DNA of 64,000 nt from Marivirga harenae (GCF_030534335.1 NZ_CP130565.1:2749501-2813500); one strand, 5' to 3'; counted from the first letter of the stretch, positions 19,302 to 29,201 are shown. Translations and numbers: made by a program. Notes: a model not told the origin generated them from the sequence alone.

Positions 19302-20021
19302 TTACCATAAGGTCCAATATTTATAAACTGGATCATCTACTTCTGGTTCGACATCAAATTTGGAATATGCTCTCATCGGCTTTGAAAGTAAAAAAGAATC
19401 TACATCTACTCTATTGAACCTACCAAGACTGTCAATAGCATAATTTTCAATTACCACCTTAGTCACTAAGGGAGATTTTTCATCTTCCTGATTCCGGTTC
19501 TCGGCATCTTTGTAATTAAAAACCTTAATGCTGTCTGAATTTATTAAACTATAACTAAATCGGTCTAAAGAAGCACTGGTGTAACTTCTGATTTCCTCAT
19601 TCACTACAAGTTCATCTATTTTCTTCCCGGTCTTATTAAAAGAACGTAAAACAAACCGTTCTGCTTTATTGTTAAATCTAGAATATAGAACCAAATCAAA
19701 GTGAGTTTCTGTCAAGGAAAAGATAGCAAAACGCTTGTAAATTTCTGTTACATACCTCGTGATCTTATCTTTATCCATATCATATAAGCCATATTTATAT
19801 TGGAAATTCGATGAATCACTGTCACAGATATAAGTGAAACTAGCTGATTCAGGAATCAATGGATATTCTTCAGATAGTTGAGGGTAATCTTTTTTATTCA
19901 AATTTCTTGTTAAATAATTTCCATACTCATCAAACTGAACTTTTGGAGAAATCTCAATAAATTCATGATATTTGTCAACTTGCAAGAAGATAAGTGAACC
20001 CAAAAGTAAAATATATTTCAT
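19302..20021 (-). CDS. secreted protein of unknown function, intact paralogue of the adjacent pseudogene
   Basis: A 239-residue protein beginning with an N-terminal signal peptide (ATG 20021; the longer TTG 20042 frame is less likely). It has no recognised domain. It aligns along its whole length with the broken gene at 20065-20778: shared blocks include GNYLTR near residue 35, a DSSxxxxY stretch, KRFAIFSL/KRYAILSL, and the C-terminal block SKFDVEP-DDPVYKYWTLW. It lies in a minus-strand run behind the toxin-like gene, so an immunity or companion function is possible but unproven. Confidence 0.65.
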   Translation of the reverse strand: MKYILLLGSLIFLQVDKYHEFIEISPKVQFDEYGNYLTRNLNKKDYPQLSEEYPLIPESASFTYICDSDSSNFQYKYGLYDMDKDKITRYVTEIYKRFAIFSLTETHFDLVLYSRFNNKAERFVLRSFNKTGKKIDELVVNEEIRSYTSASLDRFSYSLINSDSIKVFNYKDAENRNQEDEKSPLVTKVVIENYAIDSLGRFNRVDVDSFLLSKPMRAYSKFDVEPEVDDPVYKYWTLW

Positions 20022-20064
20022 ATAATTGAAAGAAATCACCAATTCAAATCTGGTAAGTTATTGA

Positions 20065-20778
20065 TCACCACAATGTCCAATATTTATAAACCGGATCATC
20101 TGGTTCTGGTTCGACATCAAACTTGGAATATTTGAAAAGTGGCTTATCTAAAAATACTGAATCTTTAGATGAAAGATTGAATTGTCCAATAGAATCAATC
20201 TCATATTCTTCAATAACAACTTTTGTTTTTTTGTAATCTATGTTGGTATTTTCGTTATCGGAATAAGCAAAAACCTTAAATCCTTCCTTTTTAATAATTA
20301 AAAATTGAAAAAAAGCATCTGATTCTATACTCTCAATAGTTCTTTGGTTTGCTAATTTTTCATCAATCAAACGACCTTCTTTATCAAAGGATTGCAAATA
20401 AAAATACTTGTTATTGTCATCATCGTATGTTGCGTGCATTAACAAATCATATTCAGGTTTCTTTAAGGAAAGTATTGCATATCGCTTATGTTTCTTTTTC
20501 ACATGTTTTAAAAAATTACCATCTTCCATATGATATAAATCATATTAATAATACAATCTAGACGAATCTTGATTGCAGGCATAGTAAAAGTATTCAGAAT
20601 CCGTCAAAAGCTCATATTCTTTTTCAAAATCTAAAAAGGACATTTCATTTAAATGTCGAGTAAGATAGTTTCCGCTTTCATCCCATTTAAAGCTTGGGAA
20701 TTTAGATGAAAAATTTTCATAATATATTTTATCAGAGTGAAAAATTAATGCAATTAATAGCAAGCTTATAAATCTCAT
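20065..20778 (-). pseudogene. paralogue of the 19302-20021 gene, interrupted by one in-frame TAA
   Basis: The reading frame begins at ATG 20778 with a signal-peptide-like N-terminus and continues to TGA 20065, giving 238 codons, almost the same as its neighbour. A TAA at 20545-20547 interrupts it. The codons on both sides stay in the same frame and align without a gap to the intact paralogue, where the position is Lys (YKYGLYDM versus Y-stop-YDLYHM). An AAA-to-TAA change therefore explains the break; no frameshift is needed. Re-initiation at ATG 20529 could give a C-terminal fragment of 154 residues lacking the signal peptide. A sequencing error or stop readthrough are alternatives. Confidence 0.8.
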
Positions 20779-20820
20779 ATTTATTATTGAAGCTAGCTCC
20801 CACAAGACTGACTAGAAACC

Positions 20821-21942
20821 TTAATTACTATTATCTATCTGATTATAATTTTTCCAAAATTGATCATTTTCTTCTGATGATGTATTTTTCTTTTCAGCTT
20901 CAATACCAGATGAATTTATTTTAAATTCATCTGGGAATTCTATATAAACAATATTTTTTGGTGTATCAAAAGCAAATTGTTCATTCACATTAGAATAAAA
21001 AGAAGTATGATCCTTAAAATATTCTACAGTTGCAACGTATTGAAACTTTTTTAACTCTGTACTCAAAATAACATAGCATAATTTTCCATACAGGTATTTT
21101 TTGCCCAGAATATATTTTCCTTCAGGACTTACTAAAACCAATTCTATATATTCTGCTAGAAGTTCATCTTGCGATAAATCATTGACAGGTGCTTTATATA
21201 TTTTCCAATCATAAGCGTCTGCTCCAGGCAAGTAATAATACTTTTGTCCATAAAATAATGTTTCATCAACAACCTGAGGTTTAATGCACTCCTCACAGGC
21301 AATTTCTTGTTTTGAAAAATCATTAGATTTTGATTCATTAAAATTTATTATTGTTATTAAACTATCTGCTTTAGTCGATCTTAGATACTCACTTACATAC
21401 GTACTTAGTATTACTTTGGTGCCTGAAGAAGTAATGTCATAATTCACATCCTTATCATAGTAGTGTGCAGAATAGGATTTGATTTTATACTCCTTATTTA
21501 AATATTCTATCCAAAAATCTTGATAGTCCAATAAGTACTGGCCTCTATCAAGTTCATCAATTAATTTGGATTCAAATTTTTGTGGGACATTGTAAAAGCC
21601 ATGATATAAAATTAATTCGTCAAACTGCTTAACTTTCAAAACTCTCCTACCTTCTCTCTTAATATAAATTGAATCTGTGACAACTTTTCTTTTTTCATTA
21701 TAATATATTTTAAATTCTGCTTCAGAACTATATCCAAAATCTTTTTTACCACCAATATTCATTTGATAAATAAGTTTATCATCATTATAGCCTATTATAT
21801 TATAATATCTATCCTTTTGAAGTTGTAATAATTCATTTGACTTCGCAATAAAATTTTTATGAGCAAACCTGATTGAATTTTGTCCATTTAAATCAAATAA
21901 TATAAACCAACATACACTTAATGATAAAATAATTTTATTCAT
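20821..21942 (-). CDS. secreted protein of unknown function, immediately downstream of the toxin-like gene
   Basis: A 373-residue protein with a clear signal peptide (first 20 residues, ending LNGQ). No family was recognised. It is rich in Lys, Asp and Tyr, with two close cysteines (ACEECIKP) near residue 220, and a low-complexity acidic C-terminus. The start lies two bases after the stop of the 1192-residue gene, so the two are surely co-transcribed. The position directly behind a putative effector and export to the periplasm would suit an immunity protein against a cell-wall enzyme. This is inference only. Confidence 0.7.
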   Translation of the reverse strand: MNKIILSLSVCWFILFDLNGQNSIRFAHKNFIAKSNELLQLQKDRYYNIIGYNDDKLIYQMNIGGKKDFGYSSEAEFKIYYNEKRKVVTDSIYIKREGRRVLKVKQFDELILYHGFYNVPQKFESKLIDELDRGQYLLDYQDFWIEYLNKEYKIKSYSAHYYDKDVNYDITSSGTKVILSTYVSEYLRSTKADSLITIINFNESKSNDFSKQEIACEECIKPQVVDETLFYGQKYYYLPGADAYDWKIYKAPVNDLSQDELLAEYIELVLVSPEGKYILGKKYLYGKLCYVILSTELKKFQYVATVEYFKDHTSFYSNVNEQFAFDTPKNIVYIEFPDEFKINSSGIEAEKKNTSSEENDQFWKNYNQIDNSN

Positions 21943-21944
21943 GA

Positions 21945-24900
21945 TTATTTAATATATTTAAAAAATTTCACAACCCTATCTTCCCTTTGACCTATCAATG
22001 GTCTTGCATCCATAACCCCATACAGCGGTCCATTTGCAAAATGGACACCTTTTCCACAATCCATTATTCTAAGCACTTTTGATAAATCCCTTCTTGCAAA
22101 TGACCCTCCCCACCGGTCCCCTAATGAAACCGTTGTATTAGAATAATTTAAACCAGATTTTTCCCTTTCTGTGTTATCGACTACTTCATATAAACTTCCT
22201 GGAACGATCATGAATACATGGCCCGGATCATAGCTGCCTATAATAATTTCTTTCTGACTTGTAACAAGATTTTGAAGACGCTTCCAATATTCAGGATATG
22301 ATTCTGATTCTTCTTTTTTTATCTCTTCAAAATAATTATCTAAAGTCCCGTCATTTAAATTGTTTATTATTCCTTGAGCATTACCCATCATAGAAGATAC
22401 TTTACCATATAATTGTACACCTTCATCTTTTATAGTTAAAGAACTACCACTAACGGGATAAAGAACATCATCACCAGTAAGATTATAAAGAGCAGCTCTT
22501 ATACACAAATTGCATGATGCTTCATCCTCACTCCAATCGCTTTTAATATCAGTTGCAGCTTTTTCAGTAGACCCTTTATAATTTTGTGTAAATTCTTCAA
22601 CACTCAAATTACTTAAATCAAATTTCAATGAACTATTCTTAACCCAGCCAAGATCTTCAAATTCTCCATTTTCCAATTTACTTATTAATTTAAATTCTCC
22701 ACATTCATGAGTAACTTTTAAGGTCTGATTTTTTGAAACCTCCAAATTATAAATTTCAGTATATGGTCTAATTACTGGTTTAGTATCCTCCTTTAATTTG
22801 TATAATTGATTATCTGAAACTTCAATCACTTCTTTTAAGTTTCCTATCCAAGTGCAATAATCAATATTTTCGTTTATATAACTAACCATAACTCTTGCAT
22901 CATCACCTTCGCTTAAGAAGTTGTTTATTTCTATAAATTCTCCTTTTTCTAAATATTCATCTGGATTTAATATATTATATGGTTCGGTTTGTTCCCTAAT
23001 ATTTGCATCGTCCTTAAATACTATAAATTTCCCGGATATAAATTCAGAAACCGATTCTTTATCGACAATTTCAAACATGTCATAATCCTCAAATCCATTA
23101 TTAAATGAATCATCAACAGAAACGGTAATTCTAAGTAAATATTCACCTGCCTCCACAAAATTATTATTTGTCCCTTTTCCTGACCATCCTGCAATATCAT
23201 CTTGTTTATCAACAAATTCTATGTTTTCTCCTTTTTCTAAATTATAATAGAAAATCACTAACGTTGTATCCTCTTCATTAATTTTAAATATCTCAATTTT
23301 TGAGTTATTAAGTTCCAAAGAATCCAAATATGTGTAGGTTAATTCTAGCCTTTCTTCACTTGAAGTAAAAGAGGATGTTAATTCATTTATCACTAATAAT
23401 TCAGGATTTCGTGAAATTCCTTCAATTGGTTCTTCTGTATTTTCGTTGTTATTAATTAATTGAATACTATAATCGACTTCTCCAATTCTAATTTTTAATT
23501 CAAGTTCATCATAATCGTCTGGGAGAACTATATTTGCTGAATCGGTATCTGTTGGATTATCTAGAAAAATCTCTTCAGTAACATCCTCATCTCCATTTAA
23601 TGCTGACCATTTAAGCTCTTCTTCACCATCATAATCGATTAATGTGATTAAATGATTTGAGTCATTATCAGACAAATTAATTTCAGTCCTGCTCTGATAT
23701 TGCAACTCTTCATATTCAAACCATACCTCACCTGAATTTTCTTGTTCTCCACCAGAATTATGCGGCCCACTCAACTCCCCATCCTCATCCACCACATACA
23801 CATTCCCTTCCTCATCCTCTATCACTATATCTCCATCCTCATTATCATCTGCCGTTTCAGGATCAATCTCTGTGGTATTGCCTTCTGTATCGGTTACGGT
23901 AATAGTGCCTTCTTCTTCATCATGTTCAACATCCGCTATTTCGCCTTCTATATTGACATCCGGTTCTGGTAGCTCATCAAAGCTGTCTTCTTCTCCTTCT
24001 TCCTGATTGCCTGTTCCTTCCTCGCTCAGGTCTGGTTCCTTTTGGTCCAAAGCTATGATAAAAGGGCCATTGGGGTTGTAAATGCTCTCGATATTACCTT
24101 TTATCAATTGCTTATCGGTATTGATCATTATATTGTTGAGGTTCGCTTCCACTCTGGCCCCATTGAACAAGGGTACTTCTATCAAGCCTCTTCCTGAATA
24201 GGTATCGCCCATTTGGTTGAGTTGGGTTAGGATAACCGTAAACCCTGCCGCTGTGATGCGGTCGCCTATCTGCAACTGCTCTATCGGCTCTTGGTTGGTG
24301 ATTTCAGTTCGACTGGGCTTTGCCCCACAATTGAAGTCTTGTGTTTCCTGTTTGAGGGTTTTTAAGGTCAGTACATTTTCTGCTGCTCCATCTATGACGC
24401 CACAACTCGGAATCACTCTGATTTCATATTCAGTATCAGCCTGTAAATCATAGACTACCTGTGTTTCCAAGTTGGTGCCGTAGTTGAACCAGCCTTCTTC
24501 TCCTTTTTCCCTGATCTGAGCCACATAGCGATTATGGTTCCACTCGCCTTGCCATGTAATGCGGATTCTGTCAGTACCATTGGCTTCTGCCCCAAGATTG
24601 GTGATGGGTTGACAGGCATCGCCATATTTAAACCATCTTACCTCGCTATTGCCCTGATTCTTGAATAAGTCTCTACCGCTCAGGTTAACAGCTTGCACTT
24701 GCCAAGCATAGCTCCTGCCGGGGATCAGCATGGCATCGTTTAATCCGTAGAAGTAGCTGGTAGTCATGATGGTTGTTTCAAAAAGCGGTTGGGTAGTCCG
24801 TGCCACTTCATTAGGATTCCTGCCTTCCGGCCAGATCTCCCATAGCCTGAAAACATATTCGGTCTCAAATGCACTGTTGGGTGAGGAGGTATGCCTTGGC

Positions 24901-25523
24901 GTCCATTGAAATTGTACTTGCTGTGGGTCTTGCAATCTGATTTTTTCTTCAAAGGGAAGGTTTAGCAAAGGAGGATCATTTAATACCAGCCAGGCCATGG
25001 AAGTACCAATATTGCTGACTCTGTTATTTCTGTTATAATCCAGTACTTCTATTTGGAATTGATAAAAGCCCTCGGGCAATTTTTGCGTGGAGGCTAGCTG
25101 GTTGCGGTTGATGCCGCTGACCTCCATGTTCTGGATGTTGAGGTATTGGGTAAGGTCCGTGGCGTCCACTTGATAAGGTATTCCGGGGTCTAACCTAATA
25201 GGTTCTGGGCTAAAACCCCGTCTGGTTCTTAACCTGACACCCGCTCCTTCTATGGTGATCCGAAGTTTTGCTTGGTAATTCGTCTGCGTAAAATCCTTTA
25301 ACAATAGCTGAATGTTCCATTTGTTTTGGCTAGCATCGCTGTAGTCTGAGAGGTAAAGGCTGTAGGGTGGGAGCAGATTGGAGGTTACCTGAACGGGGTT
25401 CGAAGCGTTTTGGGCTAATGAAGTTAAAGATAAAAGCAAACAAATAACCAGAAATGCAAATTGCTGCAGAATGTACTTGGGGCACGAGCTGGAAGCTTTT
25501 CGTAGATGTGGTCTATTTGACAC
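21945..25523 (-). CDS. large secreted FN3-type protein with SH3-like and Cys/His amidase-like C-terminus; putative polymorphic toxin
   Basis: 1192 residues, GTG start at 25523 (no better ATG; the signal peptide spans residues 15-38 after a polar n-region). Residues 40-290 and 300-390 form beta-rich domains, the second FN3-like (TDRIRITWQGEWN; Y-DLQADTEYEIRV). Residues 495-590 are a very acidic Glu/Asp linker. After it, codon use becomes more AT-rich. Around residues 835-950 there are bacterial SH3-like stretches (DANIRE, YLEKGEFIEI, CTWIGNL, LGWVKNSSL). The C-terminus has SCNLCIRAAL (Cys1004, Cys1007) and GHVFMIVPG (His1102), the order expected for an NlpC/P60- or papain-like cysteine amidase. 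Function as a cell-wall-acting effector is inferred. Confidence 0.72.
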   Translation of the reverse strand: MSNRPHLRKASSSCPKYILQQFAFLVICLLLSLTSLAQNASNPVQVTSNLLPPYSLYLSDYSDASQNKWNIQLLLKDFTQTNYQAKLRITIEGAGVRLRTRRGFSPEPIRLDPGIPYQVDATDLTQYLNIQNMEVSGINRNQLASTQKLPEGFYQFQIEVLDYNRNNRVSNIGTSMAWLVLNDPPLLNLPFEEKIRLQDPQQVQFQWTPRHTSSPNSAFETEYVFRLWEIWPEGRNPNEVARTTQPLFETTIMTTSYFYGLNDAMLIPGRSYAWQVQAVNLSGRDLFKNQGNSEVRWFKYGDACQPITNLGAEANGTDRIRITWQGEWNHNRYVAQIREKGEEGWFNYGTNLETQVVYDLQADTEYEIRVIPSCGVIDGAAENVLTLKTLKQETQDFNCGAKPSRTEITNQEPIEQLQIGDRITAAGFTVILTQLNQMGDTYSGRGLIEVPLFNGARVEANLNNIMINTDKQLIKGNIESIYNPNGPFIIALDQKEPDLSEEGTGNQEEGEEDSFDELPEPDVNIEGEIADVEHDEEEGTITVTDTEGNTTEIDPETADDNEDGDIVIEDEEGNVYVVDEDGELSGPHNSGGEQENSGEVWFEYEELQYQSRTEINLSDNDSNHLITLIDYDGEEELKWSALNGDEDVTEEIFLDNPTDTDSANIVLPDDYDELELKIRIGEVDYSIQLINNNENTEEPIEGISRNPELLVINELTSSFTSSEERLELTYTYLDSLELNNSKIEIFKINEEDTTLVIFYYNLEKGENIEFVDKQDDIAGWSGKGTNNNFVEAGEYLLRITVSVDDSFNNGFEDYDMFEIVDKESVSEFISGKFIVFKDDANIREQTEPYNILNPDEYLEKGEFIEINNFLSEGDDARVMVSYINENIDYCTWIGNLKEVIEVSDNQLYKLKEDTKPVIRPYTEIYNLEVSKNQTLKVTHECGEFKLISKLENGEFEDLGWVKNSSLKFDLSNLSVEEFTQNYKGSTEKAATDIKSDWSEDEASCNLCIRAALYNLTGDDVLYPVSGSSLTIKDEGVQLYGKVSSMMGNAQGIINNLNDGTLDNYFEEIKKEESESYPEYWKRLQNLVTSQKEIIIGSYDPGHVFMIVPGSLYEVVDNTEREKSGLNYSNTTVSLGDRWGGSFARRDLSKVLRIMDCGKGVHFANGPLYGVMDARPLIGQREDRVVKFFKYIK

Positions 25524-25619
25524 ACCAGACAGGCGTTCGCCAGCGGTGGGAGGGTATGGTTTTGGTTGAAATTTAATGCCTGGGGATTTTTTGGTTCGTT
25601 TCTGATTTTATTTTAAATC

Positions 25620-25649
25620 CAAAAGTATAGGTTTTAGGGCAATTTCAAA
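25620..25649 (-). promoter_or_regulatory. promoter of the toxin-like gene operon
   Basis: On the minus strand TTTG (25646-25649) and TACTTTTG (25620-25627) are separated by 18 bases, a good fit to TTTG-N-TAnnTTTG. The leader to the GTG at 25523 would be about 90 bases. The leader contains GC-rich GGCGTTCGCC around 25532-25541, which could form a small hairpin. Confidence 0.6.
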
Positions 25650-25759
25650 AAAATAATATCAAAAAATTGAGGGGAGCTAGAATTTTAGCTAGATAGGCGA
25701 GGAGTTTATGATGATAGTAAATTTCTATTAATGTTAGAATATACTCCGGATGCAAAGTA

Positions 25760-25793
25760 AAAACCCTCACAATTTACTTATTGTGAGGGTTTT
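25760..25793 (-). terminator. strong bidirectional-type terminator after ftnA
   Basis: A perfect 14-bp inverted repeat, AAAACCCTCACAAT (25760-25773) and ATTGTGAGGGTTTT (25780-25793), with a six-base loop, 22 bases after the ferritin stop. The T-run is present on both strands. Confidence 0.88.
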
Positions 25794-25815
25794 GAACAAT
25801 GTTTAAGGCTTGAAT

Positions 25816-26352
25816 TTACTCTTCTCCACCTTCAATGCCATGTAATTTTCCTAATTCAATATCGATATGCCATAGTCCCATACCTTCTTCACCTATGATA
25901 TCGAAAATTTCCAATGCTCTTCTAGCGATAGTTTCTTCCTCTCTTTGTTCAGTAACGAACCATTGTAGAAAGTTGAAAGTAGTAAAGTCTTTGGTACTGA
26001 AACAATGATCTACTAATTCATGGATTGATTTGGTTACTTTGATTTCATGCTCTAAAATCAGTTCAAACACCTCTCTCAAACTGTTGAACTCATGTCTGAT
26101 TTCGCTAATAGCGGGTTGTCTAGCATGACCGCCAGCCTCATTGATGTAGCTGAATAATTTCAACATATGACCTCTCTCTTCGTCAGAATGGTCATATAAA
26201 AATTTTGAGGAGTTTACATAACCTTTTGTCTCGCACCACGAAGCCATTGATAAATAGTAAGCAGATGATTTTCCTTCCATTTCGATCTGCTGATTAAGTT
26301 TCTTTTCTGTTTCTATTGCTAATGATCTATTGGGTGTTATTAAATCTTTCAT
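25816..26352 (-). CDS. ftnA: bacterial ferritin
   Basis: A 178-residue non-haem ferritin that stores iron in the cytoplasm. The four-helix fold and ferroxidase ligands are visible. Helix A has Glu (QIEMEGKSSAYYLSMASW), helix B has SDEERGHMLKLFSYINEAGG with the E-E-x-x-H metal ligands, and helix C has LEHEIKVTKSIHEL and FLQWFVTEQREEE. The length is normal. It is a single gene flanked by terminators on both sides. Confidence 0.95.
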   Translation of the reverse strand: MKDLITPNRSLAIETEKKLNQQIEMEGKSSAYYLSMASWCETKGYVNSSKFLYDHSDEERGHMLKLFSYINEAGGHARQPAISEIRHEFNSLREVFELILEHEIKVTKSIHELVDHCFSTKDFTTFNFLQWFVTEQREEETIARRALEIFDIIGEEGMGLWHIDIELGKLHGIEGGEE

Positions 26353-26471
26353 AATAATGTCATTTTTGTATTTTATGCATTATACATATAAATGGACAAT
26401 AAAGTTGAATCAAAACTCAATCTGAAATTGGATTTCTTCTAAATATGGACTCAGTATAAATAATAGAGCAT

Positions 26472-26506
26472 AAAAAAAAGGAGCTTTCATTTTGAAAACT
26501 CCTTTT
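26472..26506 (-). terminator. terminator after aconitase
   Basis: AAAAGGAG (26476-26483) and CTCCTTTT (26499-26506) form a stem whose loop can extend with TTTC/GAAA. On the minus strand the stem ends in a run of eight T. It lies 45 bases after the acn stop. Confidence 0.82.
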
Positions 26507-26520
26507 AGTCGAACTCTTAA

Positions 26521-26541
26521 AACTAGATTCTTGATTCTAGA
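26521..26541 (-). repeat. CTAGAATC-type short repeat in the acn 3' untranslated region
   Basis: Read on the minus strand, TTCTAGAATC and AAGAATCTAG follow the acn stop by about 10 bases and precede its terminator. A very similar element follows menB (45151-45171). Confidence 0.45.
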
Positions 26542-26550
26542 ATTTTAATA

Positions 26551-28824
26551 TTAACCTCTAGCTTTCGCTTCTTCCTTGATTTTATTTAATGCAGAGCCAG
26601 CCTTAAACCACTCTATTTGAGTATCATTATAAGTATGGTTGGTTTTGATAACATCTTTGCTTCCATCCGCATGCACTACTTCAATAGTGATAGGTTTTTC
26701 CGGTGCAAATTCTTTTAAATCTAAGAAATTGAATGTATCGTCCTCCTGAATTTTATCGTAATCTCCTTCGTCAGCAAATGTTAATCCTAACATTCCTTGT
26801 TTCTTCAAATTGGTTTCATGAATACGAGCAAATGACTTAACCAAAACGGCTTTTACGCCTAAGTGTCTTGGCTCCATGGCAGCATGCTCTCTTGAAGAAC
26901 CTTCTCCGTAGTTATGATCTCCTACAACAATAGTTGGAATTCCTTTTGCTTTGTATGCTCTTTGCGTTGCAGGTACTGCATCATATTGCCCCGTTATCTG
27001 GCTCTTTACCTTATTGGTTTCCTCATTGAAGGCGTTTACCGCACCAATCAAGCAGTTGTCAGAAATGTTATCTAAATGACCTCTGAATCTCAACCAAGGA
27101 CCCGCCATAGAGATATGGTCAGTTGTACATTTTCCTAATGCTTTAATTAATAATTTAGCACCAGTTATATTTTGTCCATCCCAGGCATCAAATCCTTCCA
27201 ATAATTGTAACCTTTTAGAATCCGGAGCAACTTTTACTTCTACAGTGCTACCATCTTTTGCTGGAGCTTGGTATCCATTATCTTCTACTGCGAATCCTTC
27301 TTCAGGTAATTCAGCACCAAAAGGAGGGTCTAACTTCACTTGCTCTCCTTTTTCATTTGTTAAGGTATCTGTTAAAGGATTAAACCCTAAGTCACCACTT
27401 ATTGCAATTGCTGCCACCATTTCCGGGGAAGTTACAAATGCATGAGTGTTAGGGTTTCCATCAGCTCTTTTAGAGAAGTTTCTATTAAAAGAGTGAACAA
27501 TGGTGTTTTTCTCGCCTTTATCCGCACCAGTTCTTGACCATTGTCCGATACAAGGGCCACATGCATTAGTGAAAATAGTTGCGTCTAAATCTTCAAAAAT
27601 CTTCAATAAACCATCGCGATCTGCAGTAAATCTAACTTGCTCTGATCCAGGGTTAATTCCAAATTCTGACTTCGTTTTTAATCCTTTCTCAACAGCTTGT
27701 TTTGCAATAGAGGAGGCTCTAGATAAATCTTCGTAAGAAGAATTGGTACAAGATCCGATTAATCCCCATTCTACTTTAGTCGGCCATCCGTTTTTTTCTG
27801 CCTCCGCTTTTAGTTCTGAAATTGGAGTAGCTCTGTCTGGAGTAAAAGGACCATTTACATGTGGTTCTAATGTTGAAAGGTCAATTTCGATCACTTGGTC
27901 AAAATACTGCTCAGGATTGCTATAAACCTCATCATCACCGGTTAAATGTTCACGAACTTCATTGGCAGCATCAGCAACATCATTTCTATCAGTTGATCTT
28001 AAATAACGCTCCATAGCGTCATCATAACCGAAAGTAGAAGTTGTAGCACCGATTTCAGCACCCATATTACAGATCGTTCCTTTTCCAGTTGCAGAAAGAG
28101 ATTGTGCTCCAGGTCCGAAATATTCTACGATGGAGCCGGTTCCACCTTTTACAGTTAAGATCCCAGCAACTTTAAGGATTACATCTTTGGCGGAAGTCCA
28201 ACCGTTTAGTTTTCCTGTTAATTTCACACCGATTAATTTTGGAAACTTCAGTTCCCACGGCATTCCAGCCATTACATCTACTGCATCCGCACCGCCAACA
28301 CCTATTGCTACCATTCCTAAGCCACCAGCGTTTACAGTATGAGAATCGGTTCCGATCATCATTCCCCCAGGGAAAGCATAATTTTCCAGAACTACTTGGT
28401 GTATAATACCTGCACCTGGTTTCCAGAAGCCAATTCCATATTTATTTGAAACCGATTCTAAGAAATTAAAAACTTCTCCAGAAGCCGTTAAAGAACTTCT
28501 TAAATCTTCCTTTGCGCCTTCTTTAGCTAAGATCAGATGATCACAATGTACGGTAGAAGGAACTGCAGCTTGATCTTTTCCCGCTTGCATGAACTGAAGA
28601 AGTGCCATCTGGGCTGTAGCATCTTGCATGGCTACTCTATCTGGAGCGAAATCTACGTAAGATTTTCCTCTTTGAAATGCGTTTTTTGCTTTCCCATCCC
28701 ATAAATGTGAGTAAAGTATCTTTTCAGATAAGGTTAAAGGTTTGTTGACTACCTGTCTTGCAGCAGTGATTTTTTCACTCATTCCAGCATAAACAGCTTT
28801 AATCATGTCTATATCAAAAGCCAT
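26551..28824 (-). CDS. acn: aconitate hydratase (mitochondrial-type)
   Basis: Isomerises citrate to isocitrate in the TCA cycle. The protein has 757 residues, typical of the shorter mitochondrial-type aconitases rather than AcnA/IRP (about 890) or AcnB. The [4Fe-4S] cysteines are visible in [14 protein letters not shown] (about residue 357) and [10 protein letters not shown] (about residues 420-429). The swivel-domain [15 protein letters not shown] motif is at about residue 633. It is a monocistronic gene with its own terminator, divergent from the adhesin operon. Confidence 0.96.
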   Translation of the reverse strand: MAFDIDMIKAVYAGMSEKITAARQVVNKPLTLSEKILYSHLWDGKAKNAFQRGKSYVDFAPDRVAMQDATAQMALLQFMQAGKDQAAVPSTVHCDHLILAKEGAKEDLRSSLTASGEVFNFLESVSNKYGIGFWKPGAGIIHQVVLENYAFPGGMMIGTDSHTVNAGGLGMVAIGVGGADAVDVMAGMPWELKFPKLIGVKLTGKLNGWTSAKDVILKVAGILTVKGGTGSIVEYFGPGAQSLSATGKGTICNMGAEIGATTSTFGYDDAMERYLRSTDRNDVADAANEVREHLTGDDEVYSNPEQYFDQVIEIDLSTLEPHVNGPFTPDRATPISELKAEAEKNGWPTKVEWGLIGSCTNSSYEDLSRASSIAKQAVEKGLKTKSEFGINPGSEQVRFTADRDGLLKIFEDLDATIFTNACGPCIGQWSRTGADKGEKNTIVHSFNRNFSKRADGNPNTHAFVTSPEMVAAIAISGDLGFNPLTDTLTNEKGEQVKLDPPFGAELPEEGFAVEDNGYQAPAKDGSTVEVKVAPDSKRLQLLEGFDAWDGQNITGAKLLIKALGKCTTDHISMAGPWLRFRGHLDNISDNCLIGAVNAFNEETNKVKSQITGQYDAVPATQRAYKAKGIPTIVVGDHNYGEGSSREHAAMEPRHLGVKAVLVKSFARIHETNLKKQGMLGLTFADEGDYDKIQEDDTFNFLDLKEFAPEKPITIEVVHADGSKDVIKTNHTYNDTQIEWFKAGSALNKIKEEAKARG

Positions 28825-28860
28825 ATTGTTATTTTTAATTTAAAATTCTCTGATTTTCTG

Positions 28861-28868
28861 CAAAGATA
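28861..28868 (-). promoter_or_regulatory. candidate -7 box of acn
   Basis: TATCTTTG on the minus strand fits TAnnTTTG and lies 37 bases upstream of the acn ATG. The -33 region is weak. Confidence 0.5.
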
Positions 28869-28995
28869 CAAAATCAACACTTTTATCCTATGAGTGAGAC
28901 GGGATTATCTGTATTTGTAAAAGTTCTAATTATCGATATAAATAACTGTTATATAGAAAGTTAAGGTTGTATACTTAAAGTTTTACTTGTTTTTT

Positions 28996-29026
28996 ATTGT
29001 TTAGAATATTGAATCACTTATATTTG
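28996..29026 (+). promoter_or_regulatory. candidate promoter of the adhesin operon
   Basis: TTG at 28997-28999 and TATATTTG at 29019-29026 are 19 bases apart, as in Bacteroidota promoters. The leader to ATG 29202 would be about 170 bases. A second TAGATTTG at 29130-29137 lacks a -33 partner but would give a shorter leader. The 28825-29201 gap holds no gene. Confidence 0.5.
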
Positions 29027-29201
29027 AATTGCTGTAAAATCTGATAAAGGTTTTTAATCCGTATGTATTTAATTTTAGAGAAATATGCTTTTCTTTGAAT
29101 GATTTTATGAGATATGTACTAAAAGGACTTAGATTTGTAAGTTAAATGATATTTAATAAATTATTTTTGAAAATACTTTCTAGTTATTCAATTTAGTGAA
29201 A

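Noticed and set aside
20065-20529. Separate 154-residue gene
   Set aside because: It is the in-frame continuation of the interrupted paralogue; it lacks the signal peptide and aligns with the C-terminal part of the neighbour.
25530-25565. Fourth, degenerate copy of the structured repeat upstream of the toxin-like gene
   Set aside because: Shares only short GC-rich words (CAGACA, GCCAGCGG, GGAGGG) with copy 3; no paired stem B or C can be drawn.
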